A DNA stretch of 64,000 nucleotides from Lingula anatina (GCF_001039355.2 NW_019775726.1:1-64000), one strand, 5' to 3'. Counted from the first letter of the stretch, positions 52,750-64,000 are shown. Program-made: numbers and translations. The notes: a model not told the origin generated them from the sequence alone.

Positions 52750-53527
52750 CGTGGCATCGATCAAGTCTCGTAAAGCGGATCTGTGTTATCAACAGAGCTA
52801 GACTCTGTACCTTTATAAATTAATGTAATTATTATTTATAAGTTAACCTCATTTTTGCCTAGCACCTGTAATTATGCAAAAAAATTAGTATGTAAGCTAA
52901 GCTGCTGGACGGAAATTATTTTTAAAATACTAACAGCACCATATGCTCTTGCCAGTTAATTGTTTATAATAAGAAACATTTTAAATCACCACACCATAGC
53001 ACAGGGCATGAATAAAAGTTTATTTTCAATAAGAACCAACGTTGCGTTGATCTCCTTGAACAATTGCAAGCCCACATAGTGAGAATTTCTTTTACAGAAT
53101 TCAATAATTTAGCTCTGTTTCCTTTAAAATACAATGGTTTGTAGTAAAGAAGTCTTCTTTTTTATACAATGCTGGAAAAGCTTTGTAAATTATTAACACG
53201 TAGGTAAGTGCATGGCGAGGCGTGCAAAATGCTTTTCATTGCATAAGGCAGGAGACTCACAGGTCAATGCGTTTGTTGCGACAATAACAATTGGCCTGAC
53301 GACCTGTGGAGTGACTTTTTGCCGTTTATGGAGCAATGGACAGGTGCGCACGGTTCAATGTATATTCGTAACGAGCTTAAAGTATTGAGTTTTAGGTCAT
53401 CATCTTGGCTTGACTTCACGAATTAAGATCGGAGGAGGGAATAGCTTATGCCGGTTACAGGCAATTGTTGTGAACATCATCATAAAATATAACTATCCAT
53501 TTGCACTGATAATATAAAGTAGTTATA

Positions 53528-53724
53528 CCCCCTTTACACTGGACGGCGTCCTTTCTGCATCGCATCGCTGTGGTCTTAATAAGGAGGCACGAGCATTGAT
53601 TTTGTATCAGAATGAATGCTCAATGATCGGCCAGTTGTCGGCACGTAAAGTACTATAATTTTTTAACTCTGAAATGGGGCCGTACTGCTGGACGCAGAAA
53701 GGACGCCGTCCAATGTAAAGGGGG
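53528..53724. mobile_element. 197-bp MITE with 31-bp terminal inverted repeats (copy 2)
   Basis: Same element, length and site as 44581-44777, with a few substitutions. Confidence 0.88.
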
Positions 53725-54379
53725 CTTTAATGAGGCAGAGATTGCCAAAGACTTTAAAATGAAAATACAATTTTGTCAATTAAAATCAATGAAATGCATG
53801 AATTGAGAACGACGAAAACAGCGATTGTTTGTTTGACGCAATTTTACTGAATTAAGAACAAAGTGAAGTAAAAGAGTTGTTTGATATTGGTTTATGTACT
53901 TGGTCTTAAATTAACCAGTGCCAGCGACAGGTGACCATCCAAAACCAGTCAAACATCACTGTATTCGCAACGCCCCATTATATCTCCGGGCAGAGACCTC
54001 AGTCAACCGATTTTTACCATTACTCTCCGAACCTTTTTCTTTTTAATTGGTTAGCCCCTCCTTCCTCGCCCCGTACAGTGACAACATAATATCTAAACTA
54101 GTTAATTCTAAACTGTATTTTCGAGTGCATTTCTAATCTTGAAAAAATATCATGAAAATTCCATGCGAGGGTACATGGCTTCCAAACACCACGCAATGCA
54201 ATGAGGCAGGAGGGAGTAAGTGAGCTTTGTGCTGCAGACGACACTTAACTTTCGCCAGATAGATAAGACGGGATGTAAATTTTCAAAGAGAATGTTGTAT
54301 TTGCTTACATCCCAGGAACCTGTGATGCAGAGAAGCAAAATACAGTCGTCAAATTTATTTCAACTAAAAGGAATGAATA

Positions 54380-55667
54380 GGGGAGACCGGGGCTAGTTGG
54401 ACCCCGGGGTAAGTTCCTGTCCCCCCCCCCCCCCCCGTCAATTTATGAAAAGTAACTACGATGTAAAAAAATTGGCCACATACTCTTGTAAAGTGACCGT
54501 AGCCTATTATGCTAAGGAAGTGTCGGACGTTAAAAAGTTTTACTTAAGCGGTGAGTCGAAATAAACTTTTTTCCACCTAAAAGTAATTTTGTTTAAGAGA
54601 TTTAAAAATCTATTTTCACATGCTTTTGGTCGAATATAAGATATGTATAGGGCATCAAACTGAAGCTCATTGTTTCAAGTTTCACGGAGATGTATCATCG
54701 TTGCTCATTCTAGCACCATAAATGGCTAACATCCTTTAAAATAAATCATGTGCACCCGGGGCTAGTTGGCCCCCTTGACTCGGGGCAAGTTGGACCCTCA
54801 CATTACCCACAATCCTTTGCGCGCAACGCTGTTTGAAATAAACAAGTTGGTGAAATTGACAAAGTTTGCCGGTGTCTATTACCGTCTGATTGATTTTATT
54901 TAATTTGCTCTCTGGTGTCTTTTTGAAAATTTATATTAGAAATATTCTGTTGATTGTATGTATTAAAAAGCGAAACTTTCTTTAGAAAAACATTTATTTT
55001 GCCTTAATTCATTGTAAGGGGATTTACAGTGTTAGGGGCCTATATGTGGCCCCAAGGGGATTTTCCACCCCTCCCTAGCTAGAGACAATTGTTGAAACAA
55101 ACTCAGTGGTTTAAAACTGAATTTGTTACTTTCTTTCATACGAAATTTATTAGTCGTTTTCATTCGTTAAAAACCTGCTTTATACCATTATTAATTTATT
55201 CTTAATTAAAACAAAACAAATTTTATTGATAGATATTTTGGTTCTTGCAACACATACCCCCCCCCCTACAACGTGACGTACGGAAACCTAAAAAAAAATC
55301 TGCCTCATTTGAACTATTTATTCATCGAAGACTCTCAAAAATCAATTTAATAAATTAAAAATTTATAAAAATTTATTTCAAGGCGTTTACATGGGATATA
55401 TACTTCATTTTCGTATAGGGGGGGCCAACTTGCCCCGACCCTGGGGCCAACTTGCCCCGTGGCGGGGCAAGTTGGCCCCCCTGACGTCAACTGCGTTTTT
55501 TGTCAAATCGTGAGCCATCTGGCATTATGTTTGAAAAATAATGGCGTTGCATACGTAGCTTAGTTCATAGGGCTTACTCTGAAACCGGTTTAGTTACTCT
55601 AACCCATTCCTAGTTGGCTCTACAAGGCCAAAAGTGTCTAACGGGGCCAACTAGCCCCGGTCTCCCC
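54380..55667 (-). mobile_element. 1288-bp non-autonomous DNA transposon, TA target duplication (minus orientation)
   Basis: Same family as 45578-46842 but inverted and at a different site. TA target duplications are at 54378-54379 and 55668-55669. The empty site is in copy 1 at 45425-45426 (gaatatcattg). Comparing the first 80 or so terminal bases of the two copies shows about seven mismatches, more than in the flanking DNA. This suggests two independent insertions of different family members rather than one recent local hop. It contains a poly-C run at 54420-54436. No transposase ORF. Confidence 0.9.
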
Positions 55668-56151
55668 TATCATTGAGATTTCCACATATTAATCAAGTGC
55701 ATTAGTAAAAGAAAAATAAAATAATCTATCATCCTTAAAAATATCTACAGGGTGTTTTCTACCCATGACCTTTTGACTTAGTTTTCATCAGCTTGCACGC
55801 CACGACCAAGATTTGTAGTAATTTTAAGACAGTTGCTTCCTTTGATGTACACTTATGGGGTGTTACTACGGAAGATTCATTCCTCTGATAATGCGGCTTG
55901 CTTGAGTGAGGTCAGAAATTCTTCTAAAGAGAGGGTGGGATGGAGATATCATCATGTGTCAGGCCTGGTGCGGGCATGGTCCTCCCGTTTACTCCATTTT
56001 CAGTCGATTGGATGAGCTCGTTATTGAACAGTTGTTAATATGCATTAAAGACATCAATGTATGATATAATAGTCAATATCTGAAGTCACTTCTTGTTATT
56101 TTATAATTTATATGAATCAATTTAGGGATAATAGGTTGGATGACTGTAGTT

Positions 56152-57435
56152 TTATAGCCTATCCAAATCTTGTTCAGAAGAACGCAAAGAATCAGACGAC
56201 TGAGAGTCAACCTGTGTCAGCAGCCCCTTCAGCGAGCCTCTTCTTAGAGTTTGAGGGGTAGGCGGCTTAAGCAGGCCCTTAATGACATCGCTCGAACTTC
56301 TAGCATGGCTTCGCCCACCGCCCGCGGTATTCAGACTGAGGCTCCGGGGCGGATTTACCCAGGCTACCTCTTGAGTTTCTATATTAGTACCGTCTGGACG
56401 ATGTCTGGTGTTAGAGATCACCTTGGCTTGGCCCGATCTAACAGGTACTGATGCAGGAGTCGCCGAATTTATAGGGAATGCTGGTAAACTTACAGATGAA
56501 GGTACGCCAGACCTGGGCGCCGGCTTTGGAGACTTAGCATCTTCAGTCACTGTTTGAGGAAAGGAGAAATATATCACGAAGATTTAAAGTGATTACCCCA
56601 AACAAACAAATAAACGTGTGAATGTATTAATTCATGATTACATAAAATAAATGCATACTGTATAAACATTATAGAAAGTACGAGAGAGCAATAAAATTGA
56701 ACATATCTTAGAAATTCTAGCTTTTATAAAGTACTGGTAATCTGACTTTATGCCAAGCCCTGCTGCAAAGAAAACAGTAAAACGCAAAATCATTATAGGA
56801 ATAGTAAATATCGCATTAAAACTGATTCAGCCTACAACAGAAAGAAATAATTCCTACATATCTGGACATACACCTTTTCACTGCTGACGTTAGTCCCATA
56901 AAAGGGTTGACCATAGTGAAAAAAAAAGGCAAAGACATTCGGTCCTATATATTCAACAAACGCAAACACGTGTACATATTTATACATGCGGTACGAGAAA
57001 AACCAACTAGTCACTTGTATTTTCAGCATTTTTGAGATTTCTACCCATTATACTGTAGAGGTGACAAGAAACTTACGTTCTGCTCCCTGTTCCAGTAACC
57101 TAGAGCTGATTTTCTCTCGCAACGCCTGCAGCGCCTCGGGGATCACCATGGACTGAGACGGTGTCGGGAGCACGCTTCCTTGTGGAGTCACCGGAGACTT
57201 GGGATTCTCTTGTACAGCTTTCACTTTGAACAAGAAAAGAAAGGTGTATTATGGAACGATTATAAAATGACACCTTTTATAAAATATAATAATAATAATA
57301 AGTGCTAGTATGTATCAGTGAGTATGGTTACTTGTTTTGTCTTATTTCTAAAATTTATTTCTGTATTTTTATATTATCAAAAAAAATTGTGTTCGTATTC
57401 TGAGACAACTATATACTTTAACTTTGAGCTCATCA

Positions 57436-57483
<48 letters not shown>

Positions 57484-60400
57484 ATATATATATATATATA
57501 TATATATAACTTTCAATACTACAATAAGAATATGAGATGTTGTATTGGTAGGGCTGTCATTTCTGCAGTAGGAGACTAATTAATGAATAGCACAAAACAT
57601 GAGTATGTATGTTTATGTAAACCATGAAAGGAAATCACCTTCCGATATATCAACGTTATGACGTTCTTGCTCAAGTTTAAACAGATATCTCTTCGCGATG
57701 TGTCTTATGGTCGTCTTGTACTCTCTACTTGGCTGTCTGTTAGCCATCTGAAGGAAAAAGAGGCGACTCAAGATCACTTGTGGACTTGATTGTACCTCTA
57801 TCCGTTCATTATAATTTCTTTCACAGCTTAAATCTGAATCTCAATTTTAATCGCTTTCATATAACAGAAATGATCCAGTTATCTACATCAAATTGCAAAA
57901 CATCTAACCCGTGTTCCCAACTCTTATAACAACTTTGTACTCCTTCACCATGCAAGAACGAGAACATTGGTTGGGAACAACCCTACCTCCTTTTCTGAGT
58001 GCCTCTTACATCTATGGTAAGTTTTACCAAGTTTCGTGAAAACGTAAAGGAACGACTTTGGAGATGGAATGATATTGAAAGGCGCTGGTAAAGTGTAGCC
58101 ATGTTCTATGCTGACCAACCAGAGTCTGGCTCGAGCGAACTTCCACTCCTGATCCGTGTCTGCCTGAGGAAGAAATAGGCAGTGGGCGTGATATTGTGAT
58201 TCCACTCTCAACCTGTCGCTTCATTATGTGAGGTGCCATTTTCTCACCATTTACACTGATGTGACATTGCGTTACATTGTTCTCCATTGCCCTCTGTTGC
58301 CTTAGCGTATTGTGCTGCACTGGCTTGTTACCTCCGCCAAGGAGGTTATGTTTTCACCCCTGTCTGTTTGTTTGTCATCAACATAACTCAAAAAGTTATG
58401 GACCGATTTTGATGAAATTTTCAGGTAGTTGGGAAATGTGTTAACTTAGAAGTTATTAGTTTTTGGTGGTGATCCGGATCAATAATCAATAATAATCAAA
58501 ATCGCTGCCTTGGCGGAGGTCTGCGCTCTCGTTTTAATTGTGATTTACAGAAGATCTGCTCGATGATTAACATGTCTTGCATAAACCCAGCAATAACAAC
58601 ACTTGGAAAACATCGTGTACATTTTCATTCACTTTCACTATTTAACATTTTACTGTTTCATTTAACCATGGCTATTTGATATTTCGGCTTATCGTCGGTA
58701 TACGTTACATTAATTTTACTCTACAATACATTTGGTGCGATCGCGGGTCCGTTTCTCGTTTCTTGAACAATACGTATAGAAATGTAGTACATTAATGAAT
58801 TGATAGTTTAATTAAGAGTATATGCATGTGTGAAAAAATGAGAAAACACTGTTTTTACCTGCACGTCTTCAAAACTGTGGCTCATCAGAGCTATGAGCAT
58901 ATTCAGAATGATAATAATCATGGCGGCATGATAGGCCGCGAAAAGGACGGTGCCGACCCCTTCTACCAGGCGTGGAGATCCAGGCACCTGAAAGACTGTG
59001 CGAAGATTTGTGACAAGAAGGTAATATATTGCACAGAAAACGAAATAATTAAAGATGCTCATATGCATCTTTAATTTTTTGCCACAAAAGTAGATCTAAT
59101 GTCAACACATGCTGGTAGTTTCAGACAGTATAACTTAATATAACTATAACAGAAATACATAAAAGACATCCTTTTATATTACCCGAAAAATGGTATTTGA
59201 ATGGATTTATCTGCTTGCTTTCTATGTTGTATATAAATGGGTCAGATAAGTAGGTCAGGTAAGTACGGTAGGTTAAGTTAATTACCAAAGATTTTTAGAA
59301 GGTGCATTTTAAAGCTTTTTTTAAGGCTAATCACACGATTAATTCGGTTTATCCCTTGGCATGTCGACTGTATTTCAGTCGTATAACTAAACTAATAGAA
59401 GTGGTTTATATGTGTTACTGGGAATCCATGCCCGAACCGACGCTTGGTTCATACGTACCTTTAAAGTCGTTATTCATAAACAGCACTTACTTTGCTTCTC
59501 TCCGGCAGCTATGGCGGTGTCTCCTTTATCCACCAGTCCGAATAAAGCCCAAAACAATGTGGCGAACGTTTGCGACAAGCTGAAATGGATTGTCAAAAAA
59601 GATTCAGACATTTATTAAAACAGGTAGATGTTTGAAATTAGGGTCAAACAACAAAACCCCTTGAAAGTTATACAAGTGCATGCATGCAATTAAAATCCAG
59701 TTTATGATATAAAGGCTGGGGGGGGGGGGGCGTAAAACACATCTAACCAATTGTTCTGGCGTAACCGAGGCGACCCTTTATGACGTCATTATCAACTATA
59801 ATCTTGAAACTTACGCCTATTTATTACATCCGTGTATAAATTGGTGGCTTCAATAATTAATGACTTGACAATCTGACAGACATTATTTTACTGAAATACT
59901 TATTGGTAATAAGTGAGTAATAAAACATCCTTTTGGTTAAAATTTATTTTATTTATTTAACATTTATCTTTGCGATGCCTTGCCGCTACGCACCTCATCT
60001 GTGACGTCACCCACGTCACTATAGTTGCCATATATCTAAGTGATATTGTAAAGCAGCAAGATGAGTTGTCTATGCTTTTGTTTTAAAAGTCTGAAGTCGA
60101 TGCGAGTAGATGATGGAACGATTAATTCCATATATGAAAAACAGTCAACAAGAAGCAGAGAAGATAAAGACATTGTTTTGAGATCGGATATTTTTCGAGC
60201 TGTGCCAAGTAGAGACGGAGAGGTCCCGCTGCACATGTTCAAGCACCCTATGAGAGAGTTCGCAGCTGGGTGTGGTCGTCCAGTAAAGCAGATAGACCTC
60301 AAGGTCCCACTATATTCAACCGCTTCCTCAAGAAGGGAAGATATTCCAGACCTCACGGGGCCCATGGAAAAAGCGACAGGAAAGGTTCTGTCTTCGCCAA

Positions 60401-63400
60401 CTTTACCTGCATCTCCTAGCTTTGAGCCCCAAGCAACTGGCGCCGATAGGGCCACATTACAGCCTCAAGGTGAAAAAAACGCCTGTATAAAAGAAGTTAT
60501 AAATATGTCTACTGCCAAAAGCTCAGCATTGTCCACGTCGAAGAATCCAAAACTTGCGACTTGTAAAGTCAAAGGACATAAGGGAGAGATGAGCAGTCAG
60601 CCAAACGCACCAAACGTGACCAACACTCTGCCATCAAGCTTCCCAGATTTGTTAGTGGCCCCACAACCTAAGAAACCACTCTTAATTCTGCTAAAGGAGC
60701 TTACAACAGACATAAGCAAGTTATTGGAGCCGGCTCCAATTCAGTTAGCCCGGCATAAAATGAAGAAACCAGTGAACTTGTCGACCATTTTTGACACTGC
60801 AACTGCTCCTACACAGGTATACCATTTACCAGATGGACACTCTCATGAAGTCCATGTAAGTCCGTATGAATTTGAGCGGCCAACCAAGACAAAGAAAACG
60901 GCGAAGCAGCGTTTGAAAAATATGAAGAAGAACCTCTTTCGGCTCAGCCCTCTTTCTAGTGGAAAAAAGAAAGACCGGATGGAAGACGGCCTGGTTTTCA
61001 AAGAGCTCCCTCCGATTCTAATGCCAAAACTGACGCCTCAGATGTACGAGGCAATCTGCCCAGCATTACCCGGTGCTGTCCCCGAGACAATGAAATATTC
61101 TCTTGTGGAACCAGACCTTCCTAATGCTAGTCAATTCACACGGTATGATACTAACGCTAAAGCAAGTTATGGTGTTTTAGTCTTGCAAATAAACATTTAC
61201 TACTACTACAATTATTTTTATTTTTTGGACATGGCATTATTGTTCGTTTTGTTCCAGTTACGTGCATTTATTTTGTTTGCAGTATTATCAGTTGATAAAA
61301 GTATTATTCCAAGTTCTAATAATATTTCTCTATTTACCGGTAGGTTATACACAAATTTGCAGTTAATTTTAAAATTACTACATTCTTTTCAGAAATGACT
61401 CTGGTTGTGGATTAGAAAGAAACCTGTTCGAGCCTCTCGAGTCCCAACGTTCTCCAGCTACTAGCCTTAACGATGAACCTGATGAGATGAGCACTTCCCG
61501 TTTAAAGTAAACCCAATTTTCTAATATTTTTCCCTTTCTAAGTCGCCATTCTTATCAATTATAATAAAAATGATGTTTTATTATTACCCCTGATCTGTTT
61601 TTGTACTTATAATTAATTATTATTACTTATTCACTGAACAACAGTTCATGTATTCACGCTCACAAAAATTAATTAACCATCAATGTCTTTTTGCTTTTGT
61701 TAATTTCCAGACCTCGGTCTAGTGAGAAAGTGTCACCAGCAAGTTTCTTTAATGTAACCTTGCCAAACTGTCCCCAATATGACCATGACCTCAGCTTGGC
61801 ACCGTACCTACCGAGAGCTTCTAGACCCGATACACCCCGCGCTGAAACTCCAACCGGTCCTAGCTCCCCCAAGTGGCCCAGGTTTCGATTTCCTTGGCAA
61901 AAGAAAAGAGGCGTGGCCCCACTTCCAGACGGTTCCAGTGAAAAGCCTGCAGAAGCTGCGAAACCCAAACGCCACAGACCACAAACCCCTTTCAGGAGAA
62001 AGAGAAGGGATGACACAAGCTCATAGACATATTGGAATGAGCAATATGACATAGTGCATAAGAAAAGATAACTGGGCAACGGTCAGTAAAATGCATTATT
62101 AACCAACGTGTGTATGTGTTTGTTCGTTTATAGCGAGCTTACGAGCGTGCGTACCCACGTGCACGCGTGTGTTGGCGTATACATCTGCGCAAGAAAAAAT
62201 CNGCATGCAAAAAATAATAATAAATAAATAGATAAATAAATAAATAATAAATAAATATAAGAAAAACTACCATAACAAACATGCGTCGTAAACAACCCCA
62301 CCCGGTATATATAGGGTTTATAATGTTATTGAATTAGCCACTGGACAACCGAGCAAAGCTATTTTATCGTAATAAACCTGTTATTTTATCGAGCAAAGCT
62401 ATTTTATCGTAATAAACCTATTACTACGGCCTATTACAACGGTCATTTTCTGTGTATTCAAAACACAGGCCGCCAATAATGTTATTTCTTATTTTCTGGA
62501 CTTTCTTGATAAGTGCCCATATACAGCTTTAGATACATTCTAATTAAAAAGTTGATTGCATTAAAATGTCCTTAAAAAATTGCCCAATTATTCTTGACTT
62601 ACCCTCTGAAAGCCTCGTTGCTGACCGTTGAATCGCCGTGCTGTATGACGTACATACCGTAATACCAGTACAGGTTACATAGGCCTAGTACAAAAGCAGA
62701 CATGATCTGCAAAATAATAAAAATAATTGTGAGCATTATGAATAATAACACTGATAGTGGAACTTGCATTCAGCAACTGGTCGACGTTGCGGTCTCAACC
62801 TGAGACCTCTCAATAGGAATATGACCTGAATGGACTGGTCACCTGATTCATTGTCATAGTTCATGTATCAGAATTATTCATAATTCTCATCCTTATTCTG
62901 CTGGGTGACATTTACTCAATTAAAATGATATGGATAGATTAATAAAAAAAGAAAAAAGCTGAAATAATAAAAAGGTATAGGCCCTATATTTGTGAAAACA
63001 AACTTGAATAAATCGCCCAGAATATTTTTAGTTCTGTTTTTCGTCTTCTTCTTTATTTGGGGGGTGGGGTGGGGTTGAACAAGTGAGGTTTCTTTCGGGG
63101 TTTCAATCAAAAGGTTATCTGCTTATTGGACAATAGTTGGTTTACACAGTATGACGTTGTATGGCAACTTACCAAAACAAACAATATAGTAAAACGGACA
63201 ATATCCCCGAACATTCTGCCCAGCGAAATTTGCAGCGGACCTAAGAATTCAGCGACTGGCATAATGTAAGTCAGCCGTGAGAACGAGAGCACATTGGCCA
63301 CGGCAAAAAGACAATCCGAAACAATTTCAGGGTCATACGGATCCCACCAGAATCGATCTGAAAAAAATCGGTATGTATTGATGGCCATGTTGAGAAGCAC

Positions 63401-64000
63401 AGCTCACAATGAGGAATTGATGTCGTAAAACCATTTCAATATCGTTAATGTAAAGGATATAAAGCAAGGGCATAAATGAGATATTAATCCATTAATTACG
63501 ACACCAGTGCATTAAGATGCTGTGCGGTATTTAGTATGCTTTACGTAAACTAGACGAACGCATCAGCTACAAATTCTTCTTTGCCTATAACTGGATTCTG
63601 TCTAACATAAGTTTCAATTTATTAATCAATCACATATTAAGAACCTGGGGCGCTTTTGCTAAATGCCGTCCTTTCATGAGAGATGCTTTAAACCTTTGAA
63701 AGTGCATGTGTATGCGTGTTTGTGAGTGCGTGATTGTGAGCGAGAGAGAGGGTATATGAGAGTGATCATATTTATAAGGGAGGAAGAACAATAGAACAAT
63801 AATAATAGATAAATAACCTACCACCGCGAAGAAAATATGCCTGTGGTATTCTGCTTCCAAACAACTGCTGACGAAATTGCACATATTGTTCCACGCTATC
63901 ACTACTGTTTGAAAACAGCAGCTGCCGCGCCAACTTGAGCTCGGCGTCAAAGAAGTATTGTGTTTCCATTATTTTCATCTGTGCTACGAACCGCAAAGCG
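56152..64000 (-). CDS. TRPC-type (canonical transient receptor potential) cation channel, 3' nine exons; 5' end beyond the window
   Basis: Minus-strand exons 64000-63822 (partial), 63357-63173, 62706-62603, 59579-59491, 58995-58859, 58163-57987, 57747-57639, 57223-57077 and 56549-56152. All splice sites are GT-AG and phases agree. 506 codons plus a stop follow the Met at 63996. In order, the protein shows a pre-S3 segment, S4 and the linker ([32 protein letters not shown]), S5, and the pore helix with the TRPC filter motif LFWALFGL. Then come S6 ([11 protein letters not shown]), TRP box [18 protein letters not shown], a helical region like the calmodulin/IP3-receptor-binding segment ([19 protein letters not shown]), and a Ser/Pro-rich tail. 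TRPC channels are plasma-membrane, receptor-operated, Ca-permeable tetramers. Intron 62602-59580 holds a gene on the other strand. The subfamily (TRPC1/3/4-like) is not resolved. Confidence 0.93.
57436..57508. repeat. (CT)n followed by (TA)n, expanded relative to copy 1
   Basis: About 22 CT units then about 12 TA units, within a TRPC intron. The equivalent place in copy 1 (about 48400-48420) has only a short 'ctcactatatata'. Confidence 0.9.
58330..58530. mobile_element. 0.2-kb inverted-terminus repeat, present only in copy 2
   Basis: Begins acctccgccaaggagg and ends ccttggcggaggtctgcgctctc-like, so cctccgccaagg and ccttggcggagg form inverted termini with a short extra tail. The interior contains aactcaaaaagttatggac and tttggtggtgatccggatc. 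I recognise these as parts of a short repeat common in many marine animal genomes, but I do not know its formal name. Copy 1 has the uninterrupted site at about 49250 (ggcttgttttaattg). It lies in the TRPC intron between 58859 and 58163. Confidence 0.85.
59580..60060 (+). promoter_or_regulatory. Likely promoter of the nested gene, with two CRE palindromes
   Basis: TGACGTCA occurs at 59781-59788 and again at 60002-60009. A further cacgtcac half-type site follows at about 60012, all within 280 bases upstream of the ATG at 60061. A poly-G run lies at 59709-59720. Motif evidence only. Confidence 0.5.
60061..62026 (+). CDS. Unrecognised 503-residue protein, 3 exons, nested in a TRPC intron
   Basis: Exons 60061-61142, 61393-61506 and 61711-62026. 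Splice sites are GT-AG (cacacg|gtatga, ttttcag|aaatg, tttaaa|gtaaac, tttccag|acctc). The frame is continuous and the total is 1512 nt. The ATG has a good context (caagATGa). The N-terminus [13 protein letters not shown] is cysteine-rich and might be lipid-modified. The middle is Ser/Thr/Pro-rich and probably disordered. Residues about 277-325 are strongly basic ([20 protein letters not shown], then [11 protein letters not shown]). The C-terminus is Pro/Arg-rich ([19 protein letters not shown]). No transmembrane segment or known catalytic motif. The gene lies antisense inside the TRPC intron 59580-62602. Function unknown. The regular codon structure, in-phase introns and upstream CRE sites argue that it is expressed. 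Confidence 0.8.
62027..62602. other. 3' UTR of the nested gene and remaining TRPC intron
   Basis: Contains several AATAAA-type signals within an (AATA)n tract at 62211-62262, a single N at 62202, and the tandem repeat at 62350-62420. Confidence 0.55.
62350..62420. repeat. Two-copy tandem repeat, 40-bp unit
   Basis: The block cgagcaaagctattttatcg, followed by taataaacct, occurs at 62350 and again at 62390. Confidence 0.88.
62707..63172 (-). other. TRPC intron
   Basis: Intron between exons 63357-63173 and 62706-62603. T/G-rich near 63055-63075. No other feature seen. Confidence 0.7.
63358..63821 (-). other. TRPC intron
   Basis: Intron between exons 64000-63822 and 63357-63173. Contains a short (GA)n run near 63741. 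No other feature seen. Confidence 0.7.

Larger units (their letters stand above)
51038..54377. other. Intergenic region (copy 2)
   Basis: Equivalent to 42071-45424. It holds a (CA)n microsatellite at 52707-52747 and the MITE at 53528-53724. No gene seen. Confidence 0.6.
50186..59445 (+). repeat. Copy 2 of the 9-kb direct duplication
   Basis: Aligns with 41219-50183 from end to end. It continues to the right into unique TRPC sequence, whereas copy 1 continues to the left into unique coiled-coil gene sequence. Confidence 0.95.

Noticed and set aside
41219-59445. True tandem duplication creating a TRPC pseudogene and a truncated coiled-coil paralogue
   Set aside because: Not excluded, but the N exactly at the junction, complementary truncations and allele-level divergence fit a haplotype join better.

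Overview
Animal nuclear DNA, AT-rich, with small exons, long introns, GT-AG splice sites, microsatellites and many inverted-repeat (MITE or foldback) elements. The genes (calpain-15/SOL, a TRPC-type channel, a GAB-like PH adaptor) and the repeats suggest a marine invertebrate, perhaps a deuterostome such as a hemichordate, echinoderm or cephalochordate. The species cannot be fixed from sequence alone. I see no tRNA, rRNA or CRISPR.

Layout. (1) 1-23105: no convincing coding exons. This stretch holds microsatellites, foldback elements, a small TIR-element family, a 100-base gap and a 162-bp tandem repeat at the gap. It probably is the first intron of a minus-strand GAB-like gene whose first coding exon is at 23106-23186. 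(2) 23187-23504: head-to-head promoter region. (3) 23505-34101 (+): a complete 14-exon calpain-15/small-optic-lobes gene with 1312 codons, seven RanBP2-type zinc fingers and an intact Cys/His/Asn triad. (4) 36900-42070 (+): a 625-residue coiled-coil protein I cannot name, with a probable noncoding first exon. (5) 47159-49725 (-): the last five exons of a TRPC channel. (6) 50186-59445: a second copy of 41219-50183, again carrying the 3' end of the coiled-coil gene and the 3' exons of the TRPC gene. (7) 56152-64000 (-): the TRPC gene proper, running off the right edge. (8) 60061-62026 (+): a three-exon, 503-residue gene of unknown family nested in a TRPC intron on the opposite strand.

The most informative observation is the 9-kb direct duplication whose junction is a single N at 50184. 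Each copy truncates one of the two convergent genes exactly at the N, so it looks like two unmerged haplotypes joined end to end rather than a true tandem duplication. If so, the real locus is one coiled-coil gene converging on one TRPC gene. The two copies then give a natural haplotype comparison: a 1.27-kb DNA transposon with TA target duplications sits at two different sites in opposite orientation, each copy showing the other's empty site, and a 0.2-kb repeat is present in only one copy.

Exon joins for calpain-15, the coiled-coil gene, the nested gene and the TRPC gene were derived by reading splice sites. In every case the reading frame is maintained and the total length is a multiple of three.
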